From Fragilaria crotonensis (Eukaryota > Bacillariophyta > Fragilariophyceae > Fragilariales > Fragilariaceae): a stretch of DNA of 64,000 nucleotides. A program made the position numbers and the translations under genes. The DNA is taken from NCBI GenBank assembly GCA_022925895.1, contig JAKSYS010000195.1, forward strand, positions 26,591 through 90,590, given 5' to 3'. How positions within the stretch are numbered: position 1 is the stretch's first letter; every line of letters begins with the position of its first letter. The notes under the pieces are model-generated. The model ran no database searches and was not told where the DNA came from. It saw only the letters and a list, made by a program, of their open reading frames with translations. Positions 10,953 through 21,385 of this stretch are shown in pieces.

Positions 10953-11379
10953 TGTGCTATTGGCCCTTGAGCTTCGACTCGTTCGAATCCTCAATGGTCG
11001 TTTGCAAAGGAGGACGGGGGTTGTCGTTACTATCAGGCGGAACTCTAGAGTAGTGGAATGCGATCATGGAATGGCGGCGTATTATTATCGATCTATTCAG
11101 ATATATATATATATTTTACCATGTTCCTACTGCCGGTAGGGTCTACTACCACCAGTATCATATGTTGCCATCAGTGTAGTAGAATGGTGACTGTCTTACA
11201 TTTATTTTGTATGATACTGTCGTACAGTGAATACTGAAGCAGATGTGGGAATCAGAATCATATTCGAGTTGGCGGTAATTCTTTATTCTGCCACGGTACT
11301 GGTACGTCAAACATCATACTGCAGGTTCATCTCCCGAATCACATATACACTGTGTACGGAAGACACCCCTTTTGGTCTG
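10953..11379. promoter_or_regulatory. Divergent intergenic region between ANK gene B and K2
   Basis: This is the region upstream of both ANK B (minus) and the K2 remnant (plus). It contains an AT-rich run (ATATATATATATATT near 11099-11115). The first ~150 bp match the B' upstream region (39182-39330). Placement as a bidirectional promoter is inferred from gene orientation only; no specific element is proven. Confidence 0.35.
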
Positions 11380-12431
11380 AGGAATGCCGAAGCTACCAGA
11401 ACCACCTGTAGAGATCCATGTATGCATATGGGCTTTCTTCCCAGTCTGCAGCACTGCAGCAGTAGGAGATACTCGCAGACGAGGAAGACAGTGGCGATCC
11501 TTGCCCCTACCCAGCACCTTATGTCTTTCCATCTGAGACCCCATACATCGATGTCTCCATCTTCTATAATGGAGTTTGAAGAAATGTCCCCAGTCTTTAC
11601 ACTGTCAATACCTTTTGGGTATCCGACAGCCCCAGCACCACTCCGGTCCTGGCAAGATGTTCAATGTGTCACGCCGCGTTGAAACAAATATTCAATTTCG
11701 CACCTGCTGATAGCACCCTGGAGTAGCGACAAAATTTTAATCGCAAGGATTTTGGACATGAAAGACCGTGTCACCAGTGTCGAGCAATTTCTGCCAGAAA
11801 GTGTGGGAACATTGGACGGTGTCGCGACCGACAAGTGACAACTAATCATGATGGTATGGATGACTCCAGAATCGATCCGAAATGATTATCGGTACTTCGA
11901 GATCATTGAATATGCGGTTCGGCACCGGTTGCTCTGGTTCTGTCTGAAATCTACGCTTTCCACAAACGTTGAGGTGACGATCGGGTCGGCAGGGGTTGAT
12001 ATCGTCGCTTCCCGTGTCGTCGAGTGACATCAAGTAGAGCAGGCGCGTCGAGAACCCAACCGACATTCGCAATAAATAACTACAATATGCACAAGTAGTA
12101 GCAAATGCTGTTGCACGCTGTAGGGCAGTTGAAACTTGGTTGCCTCTTGAAACCTTGTGTGCTTACAAGGCACCCTCAGAATGCACGTTGAGACCTACAG
12201 AACGAAGATGCAACCCATGCGATTGAAAGTAAGCATAACATCGCGTCAACGGACTTGGATGAAACGAATGGGCTGGACCCAGCTACTGCGGGAGTCACAT
12301 CGGAAGATTTGTTGGTCGCGGAGAGCATGCAAGAAGTCAGCCAACGCAACACCGACGCAGCCGCCAAGGTGACGAACGATTTGAATCAAATGCTCCAGAA
12401 GGTCAATGACCTTCGAAAAGCATTCCTGTAG
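11380..12431 (+). pseudogene. K-family gene remnant (K2)
   Basis: Fragments in several plus-strand frames match the K family. Near 11440-11690 they encode parts equivalent to DDEDSGDP, SLSPSSTTEFKE and RSWQDVQCVTP of the better K4 copy; near 12225-12430 they encode the C-terminal end (GLDPATAGVTSEDL-like, then KVTNDLNQM and KVNDLRKAF before the stop). The middle part includes the GCGACCGACAAGTGACA stretch also seen in K1. Frameshifts and stops make it a pseudogene. A related remnant is at 39600-40825. Confidence 0.55.
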
Positions 12432-12515
12432 TGTCAGCCAAATGTACGAATCCCCTATAAGCACGGAATAAAAAAAGATCAACAGTTTTTAGATCGCATT
12501 ATCTAGAATCGCAAG

Positions 12516-12617
12516 CAGCCCTGCTCACGAACGCAGTCAGCCTGCGGCTGGTTTGCCATTGCTCTTCAGCCCTGCTCACGAACGCAGTCAGCCTGCGGCT
12601 GGTTTGCCATTGCTCTT
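12516..12617. repeat. 51-bp perfect tandem duplication
   Basis: A 51-bp unit starting CAGCCCTGCTCACGAACG and ending CCATTGCTCTT occurs twice in immediate succession. Block 2 has a single copy (about 40907-40958), so the duplication arose in block 1 after the segmental duplication. It lies in the spacer between K2 and ANK C. Confidence 0.9.
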
Positions 12618-12870
12618 TTCATATGTGATAGTCGTGCTTTTCAAAAGATATCAATGGAAATCCTTGTGCCTTCACGTTGAATCATTTCATCCATTCTGCG
12701 TGAAGCGGGCATGCAGTTAAGTCGGACCAAGCCAGCTATCACTCATCACCAATTAGGAAATACTGGCACCCATGCGAGTCGAATGACATGACAAGAATGG
12801 CGATCGGAGCATCACTGTATCCCTTAACCATCATCAACGGCAATCCTCGGCAACAAATCTGTCAGCAGTC

Positions 12871-14850
12871 TCATAAACGACGCCGCTTTCTTTCTCTACT
12901 GTTCAATTCCTCATCTTGCCGAAAGACATTTGCTTCCCACTCGCAACGCTGACAAACTTTGGAATGTTCCTCAAGACGGCTTGCGATATCAAACAATCCG
13001 CATTTGCGAGCAATATCCAACGCCGTCGATCCTGCTCTATTTCGAACACTCACATCCACCCTGTCGTCGTCCAAAAGCTCACAAACCACATCCAAACGAT
13101 CCCTAAAGGTGGCCCACATAAGGGCTGTGTTGCCATGAGCACCTCGTGCATTCACATCCAACTTGTCATGCTTCAACAACTCGAGAACAATTTCCCATCG
13201 ATCCTCTGCACTGGCCAAGTAAAAGGCTGTGCGACCTTTCCTGTCTTGGAGATTCACATCGACCCCCTTGTGTTTCAACAATTCGCAAACAATGAGTGAA
13301 TCACGCTTTATTTCACTTCGCCAATGTTTCATAGAGCATGCAAGGATGAGTGGTGTGCAGCCTTGAATATCTTGGGCATTCACATCCACCTCCTTGCGTT
13401 TCAGCAAGTCGCAAACAATGTCCAATTCTTTTTTGTAGCTTGCAATGGCGAGTGGTGTGCGGCCGCGATTGTCGTGAGCATTCACATCCACCTCCTTGTG
13501 CTTCAACAGCGCGCGAACAATTACCAAGTAGCCATTTTCACTTGCACTGATGAGTGGTGTACAGCCTTCTTTATCTTGGGCATTCACATTCACCTCTTGG
13601 CGCCCCAACAACAAGCGAACAATTCCCTTTCTTTCCCTAGAGCATGCAACGAGGAGTGGTGTTCTGTCATCCTTATCTTGGGCGTTCACATCCACCGCAT
13701 GATGCTGCAACAACGCGCGAACGATTCTCAGGCGTCCTTCGACACATGCAATCATAAGTGGTGTGCGGCCGTGCCTATCTCTGATATTCACATCCATATC
13801 TTTGCGCTGCAACAACGTGCCAACAATCGCCGCGTGTCCCCGGCCACTAGCAATGCGGAGTGCCGTGTCGGCATACTTGTTTTGGGCATTCACATCGAGC
13901 TCCTTGCGCTGCAACAACTTGCGAACAATGTCCAAATCTCCCTTTTGGCATGCAATCATGAGTGGTGAACTGCCACTGCTATTGTCGGCGTTTACTGCCA
14001 CCTCCGTGTGTTTCAGCAACTCGCAAACAATCCCAACATGGCCAAACTTGCATGCAAGAATGAGTGCTGTGTTACCGCTTGCACCTCTGATATTCACATC
14101 CAACTTCTCGTGTTGTAACAACTCGCGAACAATCCCAACATGGCCAGAAATGGTTGCAGTACTGAGTGCTGTTGAATTGTGTTTATTTCTCATATTCACG
14201 TCCAACTCCTTGTGTTTCAATAACTCACAAACCATTCCAACATGTCCATTATGACTTGTAGCCCTGAGTGCTGTTCGGCCATACTCATCTTGGGCGTTCA
14301 CATCCACCTCTTCGCGCGTCAACAACTCAGACGCGATTTCCAAATGTCCAAGGTCGGCTGCAATGATAAGTGGTGTTCGGCCTTTCATACATCGGGCATT
14401 CACATCCACATCGCTGCGTTTCAACAACTCGCAAGCAATCCCAAAATGTCCGCATTCGATTGCAATGATGAGCGCTGTGCGACCTCTTACATCTCCGATA
14501 TTCAAATCAACCTCCTTATGCTTCAACAACTCGCAAACAACTGGCAAATGGTCATACAAGCATGCCATCATGAGTGCTGTGCAACGGTGCATGCGACTGC
14601 GGCCATTCACCTCCATCACCTTCTTGTGTTGCAACAACTCGCGAACCATTTCCAAGTCGCCAAGTCCACTTGCAATATAAAGACATGTCCAACTAGTACG
14701 GTCACGCGGTTCCCACTTCTTTACATCACTCTCTTGTAGAATTTGCCGGTGGGCATCAAGAGCAGTGTATGAATAGCTGGGTTCGCATTCGAGCGAATTG
14801 ATCTTGTTCCAGAATCTCCTTTCCTGTACAGAGAAATCCAAAGATGACAT
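12871..14850 (-). CDS. Ankyrin-repeat protein C
   Basis: This is a single-exon gene of 659 residues, starting at the ATG at 14850 (MSSLDFSVQERRFWNKI); the open frame extends a little further upstream but without ATG. The order is an N-terminal cap (to about residue 75, including RDRTSWTCLYIASGLGDLEMV), 16 ankyrin repeats of ~34 residues with consensus KEVDVNAQDKxGxTPLxxA, one longer repeat (SMKHWRSEIKRDS insert), the conserved cap VDVSVRNRAGSTALDIARK and a basic tail RERKRRRL that could be a nuclear localisation signal. Ankyrin repeats bind other proteins; the partner is unknown. No catalytic domain, signal peptide or membrane segment is visible. The convergent neighbour is K2. C' at 41204 is its counterpart in block 2, with many substitutions. 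Confidence 0.93.
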   Translation of the reverse strand: MSSLDFSVQERRFWNKINSLECEPSYSYTALDAHRQILQESDVKKWEPRDRTSWTCLYIASGLGDLEMVRELLQHKKVMEVNGRSRMHRCTALMMACLYDHLPVVCELLKHKEVDLNIGDVRGRTALIIAIECGHFGIACELLKRSDVDVNARCMKGRTPLIIAADLGHLEIASELLTREEVDVNAQDEYGRTALRATSHNGHVGMVCELLKHKELDVNMRNKHNSTALSTATISGHVGIVRELLQHEKLDVNIRGASGNTALILACKFGHVGIVCELLKHTEVAVNADNSSGSSPLMIACQKGDLDIVRKLLQRKELDVNAQNKYADTALRIASGRGHAAIVGTLLQRKDMDVNIRDRHGRTPLMIACVEGRLRIVRALLQHHAVDVNAQDKDDRTPLLVACSRERKGIVRLLLGRQEVNVNAQDKEGCTPLISASENGYLVIVRALLKHKEVDVNAHDNRGRTPLAIASYKKELDIVCDLLKRKEVDVNAQDIQGCTPLILACSMKHWRSEIKRDSLIVCELLKHKGVDVNLQDRKGRTAFYLASAEDRWEIVLELLKHDKLDVNARGAHGNTALMWATFRDRLDVVCELLDDDRVDVSVRNRAGSTALDIARKCGLFDIASRLEEHSKVCQRCEWEANVFRQDEELNSRERKRRRL

Positions 14851-15639
14851 TGTGCTATTGGCGGGTTGGGTACTGGACGGTCTTATACTCAATGGTATGC
14901 GAATGACGGGTTGTGATGAGAATCAAGACAACCTGTGCATGCGACGTGTTAGCGGTGCTTGATGTAAAAAAAATGTTCTAGTGGTACGTTTACTCTCTAC
15001 TCATATTCTAGTAACATATGCTAGTAGAAGGTGAAACATGCAGCACGTCTCGTGAACTTGCGGGAATCAGAATCTCTGATGGTGAAACTGAACCGCTGTT
15101 TATCATTTTCTAGTTTTTAACAACAAAAGAACAAAAGCTCTCATAAATGACTCTTTTTCGGGTTTCAATGCAGTTAATCTTAATCTTTCTTCTGAGAACA
15201 AATTCACATGCTACCGTTCGTAGCCTCCAACGGACTGTTCTAGGAGGGCTACTGTACTGTCAACCATGTGAACTACCGCCGGTATTAACATTTCACAGAA
15301 AATGTTTCATTCTTCCCCACGTATAGTGGCCAAGACGGCAAGAGAGAACCAAAGACAACAACATGACTCTTGTGGTGTCAGGCGTCTCAGGCTTCAGCAA
15401 ACACACACAACAGAAGGGAACATTTAAACTTTTAATGGCTGTCAGTGTTGTCAACAGATTTATGCGACGGTGAACGATCAGAAAAGTGAGGACATGGTCA
15501 GTCATCGAAACGATGGTGATGCGAGTCGTGCTCCGGTCCAGGCGATACATTTTTCTAGGTTCGCCTATATAGTGATAGTACATAGTATAGTACACAACAT
15601 CCAGCGACCCCTGCGATCATGAAGAGTATTTGGAAAGGT
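14851..15639. promoter_or_regulatory. Divergent region between ANK C and K3, with blocks shared by C' and H
   Basis: Three blocks recur upstream of C, C' and H: one right after the ATG (TCTTATACTCAATGGTATGC), one near 15085-15180 (GTTTATCATTTTCTAG... through GACTCTTTTTCGGGTTTC) and one near 15300-15500 (GGCGTCTCAGGCTTCAGC, then GCTGTCAGTG and a GTCAACAGATTTATGCG segment). Part of the last also occurs upstream of K4 and K7, so it may be K-gene 5' sequence. No intact open frame is present. A role as bidirectional promoter is inferred. Confidence 0.4.
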
Positions 15640-16090
15640 TCTACAATTCAGATATTCGCGACGGACGAAGGACGACATCACCTAAGACACTGACGATTAG
15701 GAAGACAGTCGGGTTGGTAGGTTGTGCTACGACTTCGACTCTGGATGTTTGGAGTTGCTATCGTCGTTACTGGTGTCTTCGAGTGAGATTACATTCAATG
15801 AATGCGACGTCCTTCGCTCCAGTCCTTTCACCCCAAGTGTTCCGAGTCATATTTGGCGCGCCAGATCGGCTCTCGAAGGACGTATCTTGTTGAAACTCGA
15901 CGAGGGCCTCAAATGCAACATCGAACATCAATGCGTCATTTTGGAACAAATTGGACTGGACCCGCAGGACGTATTCCGCAGTGCCACGACAGAAGTCACA
16001 TTGGAAGATTTGGTCGCGGTGCGCATGCTAGGAATTCGGCAACGAAGAACGGATGCATGGATGACTTTCGAACCCCCCTTGAAAGTGTAA
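15640..16090 (+). pseudogene. K-family gene remnant (K3), C-terminal half
   Basis: The clearest frame (15722-16090) contains ARSALEGRILLKLDEGLKC, CVILEQIGLDPQDVFRSAT and TLEDLVAVRMLGIRQRRTDA, equivalent to EKIGLDPQTAL and TSEDLVAERMQEIRQRSTDA of the better K7 end. The final KVTNDLSQMRQKVDDFRKAF part is missing or scrambled. The duplicate K3' is at 44213-44700. The family is unrecognised. It converges on ANK D. Confidence 0.6.
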
Positions 16091-16451
16091 GACATAGAAT
16101 GTACTGCTCACCAGCAACGTATGAAAAAAACAATAGTGCCCGACAGTTTCGTTTTGTTTTGTTTATGGATCTAGATTATAGAGGCCATCGCCGAACCAAG
16201 CTAGTCCAGTCTGCGGCAGTGCGGCTCGTAGTCCTTTGATCTATTCATTCCTGTTGTTTTTTCATTTACAACGCTGGTGAAAAATAAAGCACTTGCCGTC
16301 CTGTTTACGTCATTCGGGAATACCTGCGCGGGACGAGTTGAAGCATAACAACGCATAATCGACAATGGATCAGAAACATTGCCAACTAGACATCTCAAAG
16401 AAGGAAATCCCTCACCGCTTCACCCGCCACCCAACCGCAATTGTTGGCAAT
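16091..16451. other. Spacer between K3 and ANK D; no gene seen
   Basis: This spacer is closely matched by 44701-45076 in block 2. It lacks the CCAGCCATCGCTCA block found downstream of most other ANK genes, in line with D-type genes being a separate subfamily. It contains GTTTCGTTTTGTTTTGTTTATGG runs and short AT-rich stretches only. Confidence 0.45.
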
Positions 16452-17717
16452 TCATCTGTCATCTATTTGATTACGAGGCCGCTTCGTTTCTCTGCAGTTC
16501 ACCTCCATGCCTTTCGAAAGGATCTCTACTTCCGACTCGCGAAGCAGACAAGTGTTGGTACTATGCTCCTCAAGACAGCCAACAATTTCAAATACCTCAC
16601 ATTTGCGAGCAATGTCCAACGCTGTCGATCCTGCTTTATTCCTCACACTCGCGTCAACCCTAACATCCTTCAAAAGCTCGCAAACCATGTCCAGCCTTCC
16701 CCTCAGGCAAGCCCAGATCACAGCTGTGTTTCCATGAGGACCTTGAACATTCACATCCATTACGCCGTGATTCAACAACTCAAGAACAACATCCCATCGA
16801 TTCTCTGCACTGGCCCAGTAAAAGGCTGTGCGCCCTTTATTATCTTGGGCATTCACATCAACGTCCCGGTGTTTCAACAACTCTTGAACAATTTCCAAGT
16901 TATCCTTGGTGCATGCAACGATGAGTGGTGTGCGGCCGTACGCATCTTTGGCATTGACATCCACCCCCTTGTGCTTCAACAACTCGCACACAACTTCCAT
17001 GTGACCGTAACCGCATGCAGTGATAAGTGCAGTATAATGGTGTGCATGAAGTTTGGCATTCACATCAATATCCTTGTATTTCAACAACTCGCAAACAATG
17101 CCCAAACTTCCCTTGGCACAGGCAATTATGAGTGGTGTGTGGCCCAAGTTGCAGCTTATATTCGGTTGCAATTCCTTGCGTTTCATCAACTCGCAAACAA
17201 TTTCCAGACTTCCTTCCATGCACGCGGCAATGAGTGGCGTACGGCCACAAGCATCTTGGATATTCACATCAATGCTCTTGTGTTTCAAAAACTCGCAAAC
17301 AATGTCAACTTTATTTTCGAAGCATGCATAGATGAGTGGTGTGCGGCCATCATCGTCATCATCTCTCACATTCACATCCAAGTCCTTGTGTTTCAAGAGC
17401 TCGCGAATAATGTCTAAATTTCCCTTGGCACATGCAATAATGAGTGGTGTGGAGCCGACACTGCTGTCGCGAATGTTGACATTGACTCCATCGTGTTTCA
17501 CGAGCTCGCGAACAATTCTCAAATGATCGTAGGCACATGCAATGAGAAGAGATGTGAAACCCCATGAATTCTGGAAATTCACGTCGTTTCCCTGTATGCA
17601 CAGCTCCAGACCACTGCGAACCTCAAATGTCAGACCGGGTGTGCTGCGTATGATTGACTTTATCTTCTTCCTGAACCTTTCCTGCTGTTCTGCTGGTGAG
17701 CAATGCAGAGATGTCAT
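16452..17717 (-). CDS. Ankyrin-repeat protein D (divergent subfamily)
   Basis: This single-exon gene has 421 residues, with the start chosen at the ATG at 17717 (MTSLHCSPAEQQERFRKKI). D has its own N-terminus instead of the RRFWNKI/NWDPRDRTSW cap, about 10 ankyrin repeats (one with a DDDDDG insertion in the hairpin, near NVRDDDDDGRTPL), the shared C-terminal cap (VDASVRNKAGSTALDIARK) and a different tail (CRETKRPRNQIDDR). It is a probable intracellular binding protein with unknown partner. Its frame is fully open, unlike D' which carries a compensated frameshift. The antisense strand is also open for ~350 codons, an effect of the repeat codon pattern. Confidence 0.92.
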   Translation of the reverse strand: MTSLHCSPAEQQERFRKKIKSIIRSTPGLTFEVRSGLELCIQGNDVNFQNSWGFTSLLIACAYDHLRIVRELVKHDGVNVNIRDSSVGSTPLIIACAKGNLDIIRELLKHKDLDVNVRDDDDDGRTPLIYACFENKVDIVCEFLKHKSIDVNIQDACGRTPLIAACMEGSLEIVCELMKRKELQPNISCNLGHTPLIIACAKGSLGIVCELLKYKDIDVNAKLHAHHYTALITACGYGHMEVVCELLKHKGVDVNAKDAYGRTPLIVACTKDNLEIVQELLKHRDVDVNAQDNKGRTAFYWASAENRWDVVLELLNHGVMDVNVQGPHGNTAVIWACLRGRLDMVCELLKDVRVDASVRNKAGSTALDIARKCEVFEIVGCLEEHSTNTCLLRESEVEILSKGMEVNCRETKRPRNQIDDR

Positions 17718-18204
17718 TGTAGTAAAAAGGCACTTTCTTTTCGTGTCAGTGTTCCAAAGCAAGGGAGGCGATGTGAACCTGGTGCTGAAATGATGTCGAG
17801 AACAACCAGGCAGCTCCAAGATGGTGGCCCTTTAATTTGTTGTGATTTATCGATAGAGTAGCTAGTCGATAGACACTGTGCTTCGAAAGAGACACTTGCT
17901 GATGAATGAAACAACAACAATGAGTTGGTGCTGAGCTCATTTCATTGGGACTCGAATCATCTTGACTCTTGACGCAAGGTCCGGCAAAGGACGGTTTCAC
18001 CACACAGCCCAAAGCCAATGCACTATGATAACAAGGATTATCAGATATTCAAGAGATATTAATAAAGCTGTATATAGTTATACACATATAGATGTATCAT
18101 ATGCCATATATGATAGTATGATTGATGATTGATGATTGATCCAAGGGTTTCATAAACCCGAATATCAAATCTCAAGACCCTCGTGACGTCATAGAGCAGT
18201 ACGC
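17718..18204. other. Upstream region of ANK D, with the empty site of the piggyBac-like transposon
   Basis: This region matches block 2 sequence on both sides of the transposon there: 46322-46431 and 50843-51139. The uninterrupted sequence here reads GGCCCTTTAATTTG near 17826-17839, including a TTAA at 17832-17835. It also contains three copies of TGATTGA (18118-18141). No gene was found. Confidence 0.5.
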
Positions 18205-18212
18205 GGAGTATT
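18205..18212. repeat. Target-site duplication GGAGTATT (left)
   Basis: The 8-bp sequence is repeated at 18823-18830 on the other side of the MITE. Block 2 has it only once, at 51140-51147. Confidence 0.92.
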
Positions 18213-18822
18213 TATCGTTGTGTTTTAAACAAATTCAGATTTTGAATTTGTTTTAAACAGTTTAAAACTGTTTAAAACAACTTTGTTTAAAACAGCAACA
18301 GTTCACAGTAGTAAGTACTACAGTACTCCAAGTAGTCAAGTACTCGGAGTAGACCACCAATCAATACGGTTCAAAGCCTTGAGAACAAGACAACAAGGAT
18401 AACCAAGACAGAAAGGAGCCCTAAGGACTAATCAGCATGAACTTATAATTGCACTTATGCCTGACAATACTCTGCCTTGTTGCATGCAGGTATCCCACCA
18501 ACTGAATGGTATGGATCCCCTATAAGTGTCCACTGATAACATCCTTTGTCTCACCATTCTTCTTGAATCAAAATGTATTGAATTGTCTGACATGCATCAC
18601 TTAACTGATGTTCTGCATTTTGATGCTGTTTCAACCTATAAACAGTATAGTTATGTGATGAGCAATGAGCCTTGTCGATGAAAAAACCGCATCATAACCG
18701 TAAAACCTTAACCCTAACCTAGATTTCAATTAAACAAATTGTTTTTTTGAAAGAAAAAAGTTGTTTTAAACAGCTGTTTAAAACAGGGTGTTTTAAACAG
18801 CAATTAAACAAACACAACGATA
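18213..18822. mobile_element. Non-autonomous DNA transposon (MITE) with 8-bp target duplication
   Basis: The element is 610 bp with perfect 13-bp terminal inverted repeats (TATCGTTGTGTTT), flanked by GGAGTATT on both sides; the empty site is present in block 2. Both ends carry clustered palindromes of the type TGTTTTAAAC/GTTTAAAACA (18232-18297 and 18765-18800). It has no transposase. An 8-bp target duplication is typical of hAT and some other superfamilies; the terminal sequence is not a hAT end that I recognise, so the superfamily is left open. Confidence 0.88.
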
Positions 18823-18830
18823 GGAGTATT

Positions 18831-19169
18831 GCATCCAAAGCTCGTCCCGTTTGCAATTTGCAATCCACCGATCCCAACATGGATGCTGAGGATCCGGATC
18901 TCACGTTAGGCTCATTCCTTCGTTACATTTTAGTATGTATGACATAGATGTATGTATGCCATTCAGTCTACCAGAGTAGAGAGATGGGGAAGAACAACGA
19001 ATCACTCTTGTGGTGTAAGGCGTCTCAGGCGTCAACATACGACAAAAGGGAACAGGTAACTTCGTACATTGTCTTTGGTGTCAAGTGTCAACAGATATGC
19101 GAAGGCGAACAATCAGAGAGAGAGAGAGTGAAGTCGTGTTCACTATTTCGATTTTCCATAAATTTGCGA
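18831..19169. other. Upstream region of K4
   Basis: The first part (to about 18990) matches block 2 at 51148-51310, where the homology ends. The remainder contains the GGCGTCTCAGGCGTCAAC segment shared with the sequence upstream of K3 and K7, and an AGAGAGAGAGAG run (19118-19129). No gene was found. Confidence 0.4.
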
Positions 19170-20835
19170 GTTGTTCAAAGATAACATAAAAGCATCCACA
19201 TTGAGACAGGGAATGAGCACGAGAACAGAACTTCAAAGTGCTGAACGGATTACTAATCTGGAGGGGGTGTATGCGTTGTTATTGTCAATGAACAAGACTT
19301 CATCAGATTCTTTCAAGTCCATAAATGAGAGGCTGTCGTGTATAGACGACAGACTTTCAAAATTTAGTGAGTGATGCAATAGCTAGAGATCCATTTATGG
19401 GCCCTGCCTCTGCAGCAGCAGTAATCACGGACGACGAAGACAGTGGCGATCCGTACCGTTACCAGCACCTTGCGTCGTCTATCCCTTACCCCAAATCATT
19501 GTCTCCATCTTCTACAACGGAGTTTAAGGAATGTCTCCAGTCCTTCTTGCTACAACGCCTTTGGGGTATCCGACAGCCCACCACTCCGGTCCTGGCTAGA
19601 TATTCAATGTGTCACGCCGCATTGAAACAGATATTCAATTTGGAACCAGATGATCGGACCTTGGAGAAGCTACAAGATTTATATCGCAAGGAATGGGACA
19701 TTGAAAAGCAACATGAATCCTACAAGGCACTGTTCCTGAACGAAGGCGAGGAAAGGGAGTGGGTATTTTCGGGATTGCGATTGCTTCAAAACTACGTCGA
19801 ATTAGAAGATCCGCGCCAAATTGCAAGTCCAAATCCGGTCAAACGAGTCGTCGTCAAGATCGTGACGCGAGTCGTGCTGCTTCCGGGTGGGACAATACAC
19901 TTCTCGTCCGCGGTATTGTGGATCACCTAGACAACGTTTAGAACCCCTGCGATTACAAAACAGGAGAAGCTCCGCAGTTCAAATACTCGCAAAGGGTCAA
20001 CCAACAAATCACCAAGGAAATGTTCTTTCAGCTAAAAGCATACGCTCTCTTGCTGCGCGAATCCAATTCTGAATGGATGAAGGTGGATCTCAGGACCTTG
20101 CGATTGTTTTACCTCTCGTCACAACATGATAATGCCAGCGACAACGTTGGTTGTACTGCTACCAAAGGGCGTGCACAATATTTTGACTACGACTTGGGAG
20201 CGACAGCCAAAGAGCGCCATGCAATTCTGTATGACATTTACAAAACGGTGGCCGACACGTGGACGCAGATTCGGGCTTTCGTGGAGACGCAAGATCCATT
20301 GCAGTTTCGTGGATGCAATCGATCCTTTTGTTGGTGTCACTAGTGTCGACCGCATGTTCTGCCAGGACTTGTGTGGGAACCATAGGAAGGTGCACTCCTC
20401 TACCTATGAACACCACTGAATATATGCAGTTCGGGGCGCGTCGCTGTGCTTCTGTCTGGATCTACGCTTTCCACAAACATTACAGCGACGATCAGGTTTG
20501 CAGGGTTGTGCTATACAAGTATAACTGTGAATGTGGGCATTGCTATGAATGCTAATCGTGTCATCGAGTGACATTTCGTACAATGTATGAGCCGACTGTC
20601 AAGCAGTTCAGGTGTATCAGGAGTACAAGCGTCATTCGCAACAGACAACCGGAATGCTCAAACAATTGCACCTGCTGTTGTGCGCTTTTCCACAGCAGGA
20701 GTCACTTTTGCCGATTTGATCGCGGACAACATGCATAGAATTCGTCAACGCAGAACCGATGCGGCGTCCGAGCGGACGAAAGATTTGAGCTAAATACGCC
20801 AAAAGGTCGACGACTTTCGAAAATCGTTCCGCTAA
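19170..20835 (+). pseudogene. K-family gene (K4), best-preserved copy
   Basis: Successive plus-strand frames give: a helical N-terminal part (19171-19374, INERLSCIDDRLSKF); an acidic and aromatic middle (19367-19930, with ITDDEDSGDPYRYQHLASS, LEKLQDLYRKEWDIEKQHES and NYVELEDPRQ); a further part (20020-20343, LKAYALLLRESNSEW, FDYDLGATAKERHAILYD); and a C-terminal part (20587-20793, GVTFADLIADNMHRIRQRRTDA) before a stop near 20791. Frame changes near 19367, 19930-20020 and 20320-20590 could be frameshifts or introns. I recognise no known domain; the ends look like coiled coil. It converges on ANK E. All copies in the window look damaged, so whether any K gene is functional is unclear. Confidence 0.55.
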
Positions 20836-21385
20836 AGCATAGGAATCATAAAGAAGTCATAAAATAAACAATATTGAGAGTTCGATTAAAACTGCATAGC
20901 ATAAAAAGCACATGTATATGGATCTGAAATAGAGCCTAGCTCATGAACAAAGTCCAGTCTGTGACTCGTAGTCCACCAGTCCATTGATGCCAGGTTTCCA
21001 GAGGTCCACGGGTAAGTGAATGCAAACACACAGTGCGAGTCAAAGGTCTATCCATGAATGACAATGGGAAATCATGTTGCCCAAGGTCTGGTTTCGGCAT
21101 TTTTATGTATCTAGAATCGCAAGCCCCGCTTAGAAACACAGTATGTCTGCGGCAGGCAGGTATCCCAGTTCTTTATTCATGAATTTTCGTTGTATTCTTC
21201 AAAAGAAACTCATGGCAATCCTTGTGACATCTCGTTGATGCTTTGGATAGTACGTGAAATGGGCGTGCAACCAGGATGAAGAAATCCAGCCATCGCTCAC
21301 TAACAATCCGGGAAAACCGGCACCAGACACGAGTCGAGTTTCCCCCTTGGCCACCATCGAAGGGCTACTTTTGGCAATTCATCTG
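20836..21385. other. Spacer between K4 and ANK E, with the shared 3' block
   Basis: It contains the sequences common to the 3' side of the ANK genes: ATCTAGAATCGCAAGCCCCGC, then AAAAGAAACTCATGGCAATCC, and AAATCCAGCCATCGCTCA near 21283-21300. No open frame of interest was found. Confidence 0.45.

Noticed and set aside
14851-14892. Upstream extension of ANK C (and of C', D, H, B')
   Set aside because: The frame is open but starts at TTG or GTG; the ATG before SSLD/TSLD is conserved among all members and was chosen.
16365-17417. 350-codon plus-strand open frame opposite ANK D (and similar frames opposite B, C, D', J)
   Set aside because: These are antisense shadows: the repeated codon pattern of ankyrin genes leaves one antisense frame free of stops. 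Content (repeated LQQLANN, HIHLL) mirrors the sense repeats and is not conserved as a protein.
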